Shown here: one piece after another, positions 9,865 to 18,733 of the stretch
How positions within the stretch are numbered: the stretch's first letter is position 1
Layout of the letters: the number at the start of each line of letters is the position of its first letter
NCBI GenBank assembly: GCA_019348495.1
Contig: JAHWJI010000019.1
Span: forward strand, 1 to 32,629
Direction of reading: 5' to 3'
Length of the DNA stretch: 32,629 nt
DNA from: Actinomycetota bacterium
GTDB taxonomy: Bacteria; Actinomycetota; Acidimicrobiia; Acidimicrobiales; CADCSY01
Notes under the pieces: model-generated
What the model saw: the letters and a program-made list of their open reading frames with translations, nothing else
The model's database searches: none
What the model was told of the DNA's origin: nothing
Position numbers and translations under genes: made by a program

Positions 9865-11067
9865 ATGGCGCCTCGGGTTGTGGCCGTCACCGGTATCGGC
9901 ATCCTGGCTCCCTGCGGCACGGGGGTGGACGCCTTCTGGGAGGGTCTGACGAGCGAGCCCGGCGCCCGGAGCCAACCGCTGCGCATCGAGGGCTTCGACC
10001 CGGCGCCGTGGTTCGGTCCCAAGGAGGCGCGGCGCCTCGACCGCTTCACCCAACTCGCCGTGGCCGCCGCCACCATGGCCCTCGACGACGCCGGCCTGGG
10101 CCCGGGCGGCGACGGCGACGGCCCGGGTGTCCTCGATCACGACCGGGGCGGCGTGCTGGTGGCCACCGGCGTCGGCGGGCTGGCCAGCTACGACGAGCAG
10201 CTGCGGGTCCTCGAGACCCGGGGGGCCAAACGGGTCTCGCCGTTCCTCATCCCCATGCTCATGCCCAACGCGGGGTCGGCGGCGGTGTCGATGCGCCTGG
10301 GTTGGAAGGGGCCGTGCGAGACGGTCACCACGGCCTGCGCGGCCGGGACCCACGGCCTCGCCAACGGCGCCCGGTGGATCGAGCACGGGCGCTGCGACGT
10401 CGTGCTGGCGGGGGCGAGCGAAGCCCACCCCTCGCCCGTGGGCATGGCCGCGTTCGCCAACATGACCGCCCTGACGCCCACCGGCCTGTCCCGGCCCTTC
10501 GACGCCGGGCGCGACGGCTTCCTCGCCTCCGAGGGGGCGGCCATGCTGGTGCTCGAGGACCTCGGCGCCGCCCGGGAGCGGGGCGCGCACGTCTACGCCG
10601 TGGTCCTGGGTGCGGCCAGCAACGCCGATGCCCACCACCTCACGGCGCCGGCCGAGGCGGGGGCGGGGGCGCTGGCGTGCATGCGCCTGGCCCTCGACGA
10701 CGCCGGCCTCACTCCCGGCGACGTCGCCCACGTCAACGCCCACGGCACGTCCACGCCCCTCAACGACGCAGCCGAGGCGGCGGCCATCACCGCCCTGTTC
10801 GGCACCCCCGGCCCACCGGTCACGTCGATCAAGGGCGTCGTCGGCCACCCCTTCGGGGCTGCCGGGGCCCTGGAGGCCGCCGCCGCCGCGCTGACCATCG
10901 ATCGCCGCTCGATCCCCCCCACCGCCGGCCACCGTCGCCTCGACCCGGCGATGTCGATCGACGTGGTGGCCGGCCGACCCCGCCCGTTCGAGCCCGCTCC
11001 GGTGCTCTCCAACTCCTTCGCCTTCGGGGGCCACAACGGCTGTCTCGTCCTGGGCCCACCGACCTGA
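9865..11067 (+). CDS. fabF: Beta-ketoacyl-ACP synthase II-like (FabF family)
   Basis: VAVTGIGILAPCG; ETVTTACAAGTHG (active-site Cys); VNAHGTSTPLND and IKGVVGHPFGAAGALEA (catalytic His motifs); NSFAFGGHN. Confidence 0.9.
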   Translation: MAPRVVAVTGIGILAPCGTGVDAFWEGLTSEPGARSQPLRIEGFDPAPWFGPKEARRLDRFTQLAVAAATMALDDAGLGPGGDGDGPGVLDHDRGGVLVATGVGGLASYDEQLRVLETRGAKRVSPFLIPMLMPNAGSAAVSMRLGWKGPCETVTTACAAGTHGLANGARWIEHGRCDVVLAGASEAHPSPVGMAAFANMTALTPTGLSRPFDAGRDGFLASEGAAMLVLEDLGAARERGAHVYAVVLGAASNADAHHLTAPAEAGAGALACMRLALDDAGLTPGDVAHVNAHGTSTPLNDAAEAAAITALFGTPGPPVTSIKGVVGHPFGAAGALEAAAAALTIDRRSIPPTAGHRRLDPAMSIDVVAGRPRPFEPAPVLSNSFAFGGHNGCLVLGPPT

Positions 11068-11086
11068 CGTCGGTGTTCCCGATGCG

Positions 11087-11659
11087 TCAGCCTGTTCGGC
11101 GGTGGACCGAAACGACGTAGTCGTCCTCGGTCGACCACGGCCGGCGGTCCCAGGTGGACCACCGCTCGACCAGCTCGAGGCCGGCGTCGGCGCAACAACG
11201 GTCGTAGCCGGCCACCGAGATGCGCTCGGGTCGGAGCTGGAAGCCCGCCACCAGGAGTCCGTCGGGCACCACGGTGGGGGCGAGGTTGGCCACCACCGAC
11301 GCCTCGGTTCCCGGCTCCACGAAGATCATGACGTTGCCCGCCATCACCACGACGTCGAAGCATGCCTCGGGGAGCTCGACGCCGGCCAGGTCGCCCAGAC
11401 GCCAGTCGAGCGCCGGAGCCTTGGCCCGAGCCGCGGCGAGCATCTCGGGGTCGATGTCGACGCCGACCACGGCGACGCCCCGACGGGCCAGCTCGACGGC
11501 GACCCGCCCCGTCCCGCAGCCGGCGTCGAGCACGGTGGCAGGCCTGAAGCCGGCGACGAAGTCCGCCTCCCCGTGCACGTCCTGGCCGGCGGCGGCCCGC
11601 TCGGTGAAGCGGAGGTCGTACTCCTCGCCCCGGGCGTGCACAGCCCCAGCATCGACCAC
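11087..11659 (-). CDS. Class I SAM-dependent methyltransferase
   Basis: ATVLDAGCGTGRVAVELARRGVAVVGVDIDPEMLAAARAKAPALDWRLGDLAG; GTG 11659 preferred because the longer called start runs into the phosphatase gene. Confidence 0.85.
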   Translation of the reverse strand: MVDAGAVHARGEEYDLRFTERAAAGQDVHGEADFVAGFRPATVLDAGCGTGRVAVELARRGVAVVGVDIDPEMLAAARAKAPALDWRLGDLAGVELPEACFDVVVMAGNVMIFVEPGTEASVVANLAPTVVPDGLLVAGFQLRPERISVAGYDRCCADAGLELVERWSTWDRRPWSTEDDYVVSVHRRTG

Positions 11660-11717
11660 GGCGAGTCGAGGTGCACGTCGCCGGTCGCCGAGCTGGTGGT
11701 GGCCGGTCCGCCCGGGC

Positions 11718-13481
11718 TCAGCCGCGCCGGCCGCGGCGGCGGAGGGCCAGGAGGGCGCCACCGCCGGTCAGGACCACAGCTCCCAGCACCTGCAGGGCGC
11801 GGGGGAGACCTTGGGTGCCGCCCGGGGGGCGGCCGGACGCCGGCACGGACGGCGGCGGGACGGGCAGGGGCGGCGGCAGGAGCCGGTCCTCCAGCGGCGC
11901 CGGCGCCGGTCGGAGTCGGGGATCGCCGTTGACGACTGACCACGAGGCGCCGTGGTGCTCACCGGAGGCGACGTCGTCGACGGACTCGACGTGCCACCAG
12001 TCGCCCTGGACCCGTTCGGGACTGACCCCGATCACGACGTAGCCATGGCGGCGGATGTCGGTCCAGCGGACGTGGGGCAGCTGGTCTTGGACGACGGCGG
12101 CGAGACCCTGGGCCACCAGCTCCGAATCGGGGCCCAGGATCTGGGCGAAGCTGGCTGAGGTCACGCTGGGCGCCACCAGCTCCACCGCCACCGACGGGGC
12201 CCCGGGCTCGGCCTGGGAGGGCACGTCGAAGGCCCACGAGGAGTGGATGTCACCGGTCAGCACGACGACGGGACCGACGGCGTCGTCCTCGATGACCTCG
12301 AGCAGCCGCCGGCGCGCCGCCGGGTAGCCGTCCCACTGATCGGGGTTCATCACCGTACCGGCCACCACCAACCCGAGCGGATTGGCCACCGGGCCGACGG
12401 ACTCGGGCAGCTGGTAGCGCAACGGGGAGAGCACCACCTGGTTGGCCACGATCCGCCACGCCCCCGCCGCGCTCTCCAGGCGTCGGGCCAGCCACGCCTC
12501 CTGCTCCGGCGACATGATGCGCCGCTGGGGGTCGGCCAGGGCGGCGCCGGGGTCGGCGAGGTGGGAGCCGACCTGGCGGTCGCGCCCGTCGTGGCGGGTG
12601 TCGACGAGCACCAGCTCGCCGTTGGCCCCGAGGGGCAGCGACCGCCAGACGCGCTCGGGGGCCGAGGGATCGGGACGCCGCAGCGGGACCCACTCGAGGT
12701 AGGCCTGCAGGGCGGCGGCACGGCGCTCGCTCCACGGGCCCTGGGTGGCCGGGTTGTGGCCGGCGGCCCCGCCCTCCCAGGCGTCGGCCGCCACCTCGTG
12801 GTCGTCCCACACCGCAACGAGGGGGACACGCTGGCTCAGCACCTGGAGGTCGGGGTCGCGGCGGTACTGGGCGTGGCGCAGCCGGTAGTCGCCCAGCGTC
12901 ACCGGGTCGTTCGACGGGAGGTGTCGTCGGACCGAGGGGCCGTCCTCGGTCTCGTAGATGGCGTCACCGAGGTGCACGACCAGGTCGAGGTCGCGCTCGG
13001 CCAGGTGGCGGTAGGCGGTGAAGTGACCGGCGGCGTAGGAGGCGCACGAGACCACGCCGAGGCGCAGCTCGCGGTCGTCGTCGGGACCGGCGGCCGTGCG
13101 GGTGCGCCCGGTGGGTGATCGCTGGCCGAGGGCTTCGAAGCCGTACCACCAGGTCGAGGCCGGCGCCAGGCCTCCCACGTCGACATGGACGGTCCAGTCG
13201 CGCTCGGCCCGGGCCCGGGTGTCGCCGCCGGCCACGACCTGGCGCAGCTCGGGATCGGACGCCACCGTCCAGCGCACGTCGACGTCACCGCGGCCGCGGG
13301 CGCCCGAGACCCGGGTCCACAGCACCACCGCCTCGGCGGTGGGGTCGCCGCTGGCCACACCGTGGACGAAGACCGCTCCTTCCTCGTCCCTCACCGGGGC
13401 CGCGGGTGGGCGATGGGGGGCGAGGAGCACGCCGGCGGCACTCGCCGGCAGGCGACGCAGCAGATCACGACGGTGCAGCAC
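11718..13481 (-). CDS. PhoD-like alkaline phosphatase with putative Tat signal and C-terminal hydrophobic anchor
   Basis: MLHRRDLLRRLPASAAGVLLA leader; FVHGVASGDPTAEAVVLWTRV, VVHLGDAIYE, VPLVAVWDDHEVAADAWEGGA, VVVLTGDIHSSWAFDV; C-terminus VLGAVVLTGGGALLALRRRGRRG. Confidence 0.93.
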   Translation of the reverse strand: MLHRRDLLRRLPASAAGVLLAPHRPPAAPVRDEEGAVFVHGVASGDPTAEAVVLWTRVSGARGRGDVDVRWTVASDPELRQVVAGGDTRARAERDWTVHVDVGGLAPASTWWYGFEALGQRSPTGRTRTAAGPDDDRELRLGVVSCASYAAGHFTAYRHLAERDLDLVVHLGDAIYETEDGPSVRRHLPSNDPVTLGDYRLRHAQYRRDPDLQVLSQRVPLVAVWDDHEVAADAWEGGAAGHNPATQGPWSERRAAALQAYLEWVPLRRPDPSAPERVWRSLPLGANGELVLVDTRHDGRDRQVGSHLADPGAALADPQRRIMSPEQEAWLARRLESAAGAWRIVANQVVLSPLRYQLPESVGPVANPLGLVVAGTVMNPDQWDGYPAARRRLLEVIEDDAVGPVVVLTGDIHSSWAFDVPSQAEPGAPSVAVELVAPSVTSASFAQILGPDSELVAQGLAAVVQDQLPHVRWTDIRRHGYVVIGVSPERVQGDWWHVESVDDVASGEHHGASWSVVNGDPRLRPAPAPLEDRLLPPPLPVPPPSVPASGRPPGGTQGLPRALQVLGAVVLTGGGALLALRRRGRRG

Positions 13482-13517
13482 CGGGCCATCATGGTGGGGA
13501 CCGGACGGGCACGCCGG

Positions 13518-14774
13518 TCAGGGGGTGGTGGCCGGGGCGGCGAAGGCACCGTCGCCCACGAGGGAGTGCTCCGGCCAGCGCTGCGGGGTGGCGAGCAGGG
13601 CCCGGGGGTAGTCCTCGAACAACCAGCGGGCGAAGTGCCGGCGCGACCAGGCGCTGGCGCCGGCGACGCGCAGGCCCACCCTCACCCCCTTGCGGTGGCG
13701 CAGGGCCACGGCCATGGCCCGCGACACGGCCATGTCGGCCAGCAGCTCACGGCGCAGGCTCTCCTGGTAGCGGTGGGCGGCGGCGGCGGGTTGGAAGGGG
13801 CCGGCCCTGGTGACGGAACGGGCAGCTAGGGAACCGGTGAGCAGGGCCTGGGCGATCCCCTCCCCGGTGAGGGGGTCGCAGGCGGCGGCGGCGTCGCCGA
13901 CGAAGAGGGCCCGGCCACCTCCGGCGACGAGGGGGACGTCGTGCAGCCGGGAGGGGATGGGCCAGGCCCGGTGGGGGGCTTCGGGTGCGGCCTTGGCGCC
14001 GAGCACGGCCCGGACGTGGGGTCGGGCCAACAGCTCGGGCCACAGCGCCTTCATGGCCCGGGTGGGCAGGCGTCCCCGTTCGATGCCGAAGCCCACGTTG
14101 GCCCGCCCCCCCGGCAGGGGGAACGACCAGAGGTAGCCGGGCAGCAGATCACCCTCGAACCACACGTGCAGGGCAGCGGCCGCCTGCGGCCCCACCCCGG
14201 TGAAGTACTGGCGGAAGGCGTGCCATTCGCCCAGGCGGCCCGGGCGACCCCGGGGGTCGGGCCGGGCCTGGCGGGTGGCCCCCAGGTGCTTGCGCAGCGG
14301 CGACCACATCCCGTCGGCCCCGATGGCGTAGCGGGCGCTCACCGCTCCCATGGTCCCCACCTCCAGCGTGATCCGGTCGCCCCCCACCTCGGCCCCGGTG
14401 CAGGCGTGGCCCTCGGCCACGTCGACGCCGGCGGCGCGGGCCAGCTCGACCAGGGCGGCGTCGAGCTCCAGGCGGGGGACCACGGCGGCGAAGGTGCCTC
14501 GACCGCGGGGCAGGGGCAGGCACAGGTCGTGGCCGGCGGGACCGTGGAGGATCACGTCGTCGACCGGTTGCCACGACGCCAGCGAGTGCGGTTCGAGGCC
14601 CAGCGCCTGGAGCTGGCGCAGGGCTCCGGTGGTCAACCCGTCACCACAGCACTTGTCCCGGGGGAAGCGGGACTTGTCCACCAGCAGCACCTGGCGGCCG
14701 GCCCGGGCCAGCTCCACGCTGGCGGCCACCCCCGCCGGCCCGGCGCCGACCACCACCACGTCGGGGCTGCGCAC
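13518..14774 (-). CDS. Geranylgeranyl reductase-family FAD-dependent oxidoreductase
   Basis: DVVVVGAGPAGVAASVELARAGRQVLLVDKSRFPRDKCCGDGLTTGAL (GXGXXG, PRDKxCGDGL); LFVGDAAAACDPLTGEGIAQAL. Confidence 0.92.
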   Translation of the reverse strand: MRSPDVVVVGAGPAGVAASVELARAGRQVLLVDKSRFPRDKCCGDGLTTGALRQLQALGLEPHSLASWQPVDDVILHGPAGHDLCLPLPRGRGTFAAVVPRLELDAALVELARAAGVDVAEGHACTGAEVGGDRITLEVGTMGAVSARYAIGADGMWSPLRKHLGATRQARPDPRGRPGRLGEWHAFRQYFTGVGPQAAAALHVWFEGDLLPGYLWSFPLPGGRANVGFGIERGRLPTRAMKALWPELLARPHVRAVLGAKAAPEAPHRAWPIPSRLHDVPLVAGGGRALFVGDAAAACDPLTGEGIAQALLTGSLAARSVTRAGPFQPAAAAHRYQESLRRELLADMAVSRAMAVALRHRKGVRVGLRVAGASAWSRRHFARWLFEDYPRALLATPQRWPEHSLVGDGAFAAPATTP

Positions 14775-14828
14775 GGGTCGGATCCTAAGGCTCGTCCTCC
14801 ACCCCCGGCGCGGTCGAGGGCGGCCTGC

Positions 14829-16466
14829 TCAACAGTCGACGCCCTCGGCGGGGCGATAGGTGGCGAAGACCGTGTCCACCCTGGTACGCCCGTCGACGTA
14901 GGTGCGGGTGCGTTCGGTGGTCACCCGGGTGCAGTTGCCGGCCTGGCTCTTGGTCTGGCCCGTCTGCTCACCGGTGGCGTAGGGCGTGGAGTACAGGGTC
15001 ACGGTGATGCTCGAGTCGGTGAAGGTGGGCCACAAGAGGACCCCGTAAGGGGTGGAGTTCTCGAGGACGAGGTCGGGCTTGGGGAACGACAGCGTGGCCT
15101 CTCGACCGTAGGGGTAGCGGGAGATGTACAGCGAGTGGCTCTGGTACTCGGGAATGTCGAGCCCGCCGAAGAAGGCGGCGTTGAACAAGGTGGTGGCGTA
15201 CTGAGAGACCCCACCGCCGATGGCCTCCTCGAGGACCCCGTTGTTGATGAAGCCGCCCGGCGCGAAGCCCTTGGCCTTGGTGCGCATGCCCACGTGCCCG
15301 TTGACCGAGAACCGCTCACCCGGCTCGATGACCACGCCCTGGGTCAGCTTGGCCATGAGGTGGATGTTGATCACCCGGGACTGACCAGCCTCGAAGTTGG
15401 TGGTGAAGCTGGCGATGGGCTGGTTGATGCCGAGGGCCTGAGCCTCGGCCAGGGTGCGTTCGGGCTCGACCACCTTCAGGGGCAGCTCGACGGGGCCACC
15501 GCTGCCCGCGGTCAGGGCGTCGATCACCAACTGGGCCGCCGAGTCCTCGCAGCACGCCGTCCCCGTCCTTCCGGCCACGGCGACGACGGTGCCACCTTCG
15601 ACCCGGAAGCCCGCGTCCACGGGTCGCTCGCCGGCGTCGGTGAGCAACTCGCCCAGGTCGGCGAAGGCGGTCGCCTCGTCGAAGTCGAGCGTGAGGCCCT
15701 CGGGGGTGGGGGTGGAGCTCAGCCACGTCCGCAGCGTCTCGGGGGGGACCTGGGCCCCGGTGCCGCCGGACTCGACGGCCAGGCCGGCGTCGGTCAGGGC
15801 CCGGGCCTCCTCGGCCAGGGCCTCGGCGTCGGCCATGGTGAACTGGGGGTCGATGGCGCCCGGCTCGGCCTGTACCACGATGGGTAGCTCACCGCTCCTG
15901 GCTGCCGGTGGGATGGCGGCCGCCACCTCGGCCGGCACCAGTCCCACGCCTGGGATGCCGGGCACGACGGTGATCTGGCCGTCGGCCCCACTGATCGCAG
16001 GCTCCACCGGCGCCTGGCGGCCGGTGGGGTCCTTCTCGGCCAGGACCGTGCGCACCTTGGCCAGGTCGGTGGCTACGACCACCCCAGCCTCACGGGGCGA
16101 GACCAGCGACGCCAGCCAGGCGAAGGGCCGTAGGAGGACCGATCCGCTCCGTCCCACCTCGAGGGCGGCGTCGATGGTGGCCTGCTGGTCGAGGGCCAGG
16201 CCCAGCTCCTCGCCACTGGTGATGACGTCGCCGGCGGACGTCTCCACCCTGACGACGGCGGCGGGATAGCGCTCGGCCACGTCGGCCACGACGGTTCCGA
16301 GCTGACTGCGCTCCAGCCCCCCGACGGCCCTTCCGGCCAGCTCCACGTTGCGCACGACCTGGTCACCACCGCGCTGGGTGTCGACCGCCCAGGCGCTCAC
16401 CAGCAGGACCAGGAGCACCACGGGGACGCCGGCGACGAGGAGCAGGACGCGGGTTCGAGTCGACAT
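14829..16466 (-). CDS. VanW-family protein with N-terminal TM and peptidoglycan-binding-4-like repeats
   Basis: VanW motif NIHLMAKLTQGVVIEPGERFSVNGHVGMRTKAKGFAPGGFINNGVLEEAIGGGVSQYATTLFNAAFFGGLDIPEYQSHSLYISRYPYGREATL; N-terminal hydrophobic helix. Confidence 0.92.
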   Translation of the reverse strand: MSTRTRVLLLVAGVPVVLLVLLVSAWAVDTQRGGDQVVRNVELAGRAVGGLERSQLGTVVADVAERYPAAVVRVETSAGDVITSGEELGLALDQQATIDAALEVGRSGSVLLRPFAWLASLVSPREAGVVVATDLAKVRTVLAEKDPTGRQAPVEPAISGADGQITVVPGIPGVGLVPAEVAAAIPPAARSGELPIVVQAEPGAIDPQFTMADAEALAEEARALTDAGLAVESGGTGAQVPPETLRTWLSSTPTPEGLTLDFDEATAFADLGELLTDAGERPVDAGFRVEGGTVVAVAGRTGTACCEDSAAQLVIDALTAGSGGPVELPLKVVEPERTLAEAQALGINQPIASFTTNFEAGQSRVINIHLMAKLTQGVVIEPGERFSVNGHVGMRTKAKGFAPGGFINNGVLEEAIGGGVSQYATTLFNAAFFGGLDIPEYQSHSLYISRYPYGREATLSFPKPDLVLENSTPYGVLLWPTFTDSSITVTLYSTPYATGEQTGQTKSQAGNCTRVTTERTRTYVDGRTRVDTVFATYRPAEGVDC

Positions 16467-16495
16467 CGGCCACCAGGTTGGCAGATCGGGACCGG

Positions 16496-18130
16496 CTACT
16501 GACGGCGGTGCCGTGGGCGCAGCCTACGCCGGTGGTCTCCAGGAGCGCGCTCGCCCAGGCGGCTGCGGATGAGGTCGCGTCGCTCCTGGAGCTCGCGGTA
16601 GGTCAGCCCCTCTGTCTCGGGGGCCACGCCGAAGCCGGCTTTCACCCCGGCCAGGTCGACTTCGATGTCGTCGGCAGCCAGACCGATGTCGCGGCTCAAC
16701 CGCTCGCCATGGGTGGTGGCGAAGTGGGTGGCCACGTTGGCGATCTCGGCGAAGAGGTCGAGGTCGGGGGCAAGAGTGGCGATGGCCCCGTCGAGGAAGA
16801 TCATGTTCTTCACGAACAACATGAGCTCCTTGGGCAGGCGGGCGCCGTAGCCGAGGAGCGCCTTGACCATCCGGCGCAGCTCGGCCACCAGCTCGTCGCC
16901 GGTCATGGTGGTGGGATCCACGGCCGGCTGGTCGAGGCCCAGGTCGTGGATCACCGCCTGGAGGTCGGCGTCGGCGGGCAGGGCGCCGAGGTCGCGCAGC
17001 GCCACCAGCTGGGCGGCCACGTCGTTGGTGATGCTGGCCATCAACAGGCGCAGGAAGGCCAGGCGGCGGGGCTCGTCGAGGCGCCCGGTGATGCCGTAGT
17101 CGAGCAGGGCGGTGCGTCCGTCGGGCTGGACGAAGAGGTTGCCGCCGTGGAGGTCGCCGTGGAAGATGCCCCAGAGCATGGCGCCCTCCAAGAAGGCGAT
17201 CATGCCCGTGCGCACCACGGACTCGGTGTCGATGCCGGCGCCGTGCATGCCCACGACATCGTCGAAGGCGAAGCCCGAGAGTCGCTCCATCACCAACAGC
17301 CGGCGGGTGACCAGCTCGGGGTGGGGCCGGGGGACCACGAACCGACGCTGCCCCAGGTCGGCCAGCATGCGGGCGATGTCGAGCATGTTCTCGGCCTCGA
17401 GGCGGAAGTCGAGCTCCTCGTTGATGGTGTCGGCGAACAGCTCGACCAGAGCCGGAGGGTTGGCCAGCGATGCCACAGGGATGCGCCCGACCAGGGTGGG
17501 GGCGAGCCACGACATCATGGCCAGGTCGCGCCGGACCAGGCCCGCCACCTGCGGGCGCTGGACCTTGACCACCACCTCCTCGCCCGACACCAGGGTGGCG
17601 GCGTGGACCTGGGCGATGGACGCCGCGGCCAGAGGGGTGCGCTCGAAGGAGGCGAAGACGTCCTCGAGGGGGCGGCCGAGCTCCTCTTCGACCACGGTCC
17701 TCACGTCCTCCCACGACTCGGGGGGGACCCGGTCCCGGCAGCGCTTGAGCTCGGAGACCAGCTCCTCGGGGAAGAGGCCCTCGCCGGCGGAGATGATCTG
17801 GGCCAGCTTGATGTAGGTCGGGCCCAGCCGCTCGGCTGCCCGTCGCAGTCGTCGCGACAGCCCGGCTCTGGAGACCTCCCGGCTGCGCCGGCGTTCGGTC
17901 AGCGCCCAGGTGGCCACCGGCAGACCGAGGTGGCGGGCGGTGGAGACCAGGCGGCCGAGGGGTGGCACCGCCCGGCGGCGGACCAGCTCGGGCACCTCGG
18001 CTCGCGTCCGGGCCCGGATTCGGTCCAGGCCGATGCGCCAGCGCAGCTCGGCGGGGATGACCAGCCAGGGGGGTTCGTCACTGAAGGTGCCCACGGCGAG
18101 GTCGGCCGGCGTCGTGTCGGTGTCCCTCAC
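16496..18130 (-). CDS. ABC1/UbiB (AarF)-family atypical kinase
   Basis: LGPTYIKLAQIISAGEGLFPEELVSELKRCRDRVPPES, AAASIAQVHAATLVSGEEVVVKVQRP, GDLHGGNLFVQPDGRTALLDYGITGRL. GTG 18130 chosen as start. Confidence 0.88.
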   Translation of the reverse strand: MRDTDTTPADLAVGTFSDEPPWLVIPAELRWRIGLDRIRARTRAEVPELVRRRAVPPLGRLVSTARHLGLPVATWALTERRRSREVSRAGLSRRLRRAAERLGPTYIKLAQIISAGEGLFPEELVSELKRCRDRVPPESWEDVRTVVEEELGRPLEDVFASFERTPLAAASIAQVHAATLVSGEEVVVKVQRPQVAGLVRRDLAMMSWLAPTLVGRIPVASLANPPALVELFADTINEELDFRLEAENMLDIARMLADLGQRRFVVPRPHPELVTRRLLVMERLSGFAFDDVVGMHGAGIDTESVVRTGMIAFLEGAMLWGIFHGDLHGGNLFVQPDGRTALLDYGITGRLDEPRRLAFLRLLMASITNDVAAQLVALRDLGALPADADLQAVIHDLGLDQPAVDPTTMTGDELVAELRRMVKALLGYGARLPKELMLFVKNMIFLDGAIATLAPDLDLFAEIANVATHFATTHGERLSRDIGLAADDIEVDLAGVKAGFGVAPETEGLTYRELQERRDLIRSRLGERAPGDHRRRLRPRHRRQ

Positions 18131-18216
18131 CCCTCCATCCTGGCGGTTCCCACCTCCGATCCGGTCGGGCCCGCCCCACCGGGCGGACGACGGCGGCGCA
18201 GACGGGGACGGGAGGC

Positions 18217-18640
18217 TCAACCAAACATGTCGCAGAGGAGCCCGAAGCCGGCCGCGTCGACCGCCGGCGACGGTGGTGAGTTGTACAGGACGACAACGCC
18301 GGCCCCGTGCTCGCGAAGCATGGCCAGGAAGCCCCCGAATCCGCCGGTCCCACCGTTGTGCCAGGCGATGGTGCTGGCCCCCTCCTCCCGGAGATGCCAC
18401 CCAAGTCCAACGTCCTCGTGGGCACCGATCGAGCGGCGCGGGCGGTGAACGTCCTCCAGCGGGACCGCAAGATCGCTGGTCCCGGGGTCGAGGTTGGCCC
18501 CGAGGAACCGGACCAAGTCAGGCGCCGTCGAGCGCAGGCCCCCGGCGGGGGTGAAGGCGGCGAGGTCCCAGTCGGGTACCGGCCGGCCCGGACCTGCGTG
18601 GCTGGTCTCGCGGTGGGGAGCCACGTCGGCGCTGATCGAT
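18217..18640 (-). pseudogene. Truncated serine hydrolase / class C beta-lactamase-family C-terminal remnant
   Basis: PVPDWDLAAFTPAGGLRSTAPDLVRFLGANLDP...VGLGWHLREEGASTIAWHNGGTGGFGGFLAMLREHGAGVVVLYNSPPSPAVDAAGFGLL resembles the C-terminal third of the family; SxxK and YxN segments absent; in-frame TGA lies just upstream. Confidence 0.72.
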
Positions 18641-18720
18641 CACCACTTCGACGTCGCGAACGATGTAGCCGACTTCCGTGGTGAGCCCGGCCCAGGGTCC
18701 TGATTGTCTCACCCCGGGAG

Positions 18721-18726
18721 TAGTGT
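18721..18726 (+). promoter_or_regulatory. Putative -10 (TAGTGT) for a leaderless DUF222-HNH transcript
   Basis: TAGTGT, 7 nt (gacgaac), then GTG at 18734. Confidence 0.4.
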
Positions 18727-18733
18727 GACGAAC

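Noticed and set aside
13941-15887. 648-aa plus-strand ORF
   Set aside because: Shadow ORF opposite the GGR flavoprotein and VanW genes.
16478-18448. 656-aa plus-strand ORF
   Set aside because: Shadow ORF opposite the ABC1 kinase.
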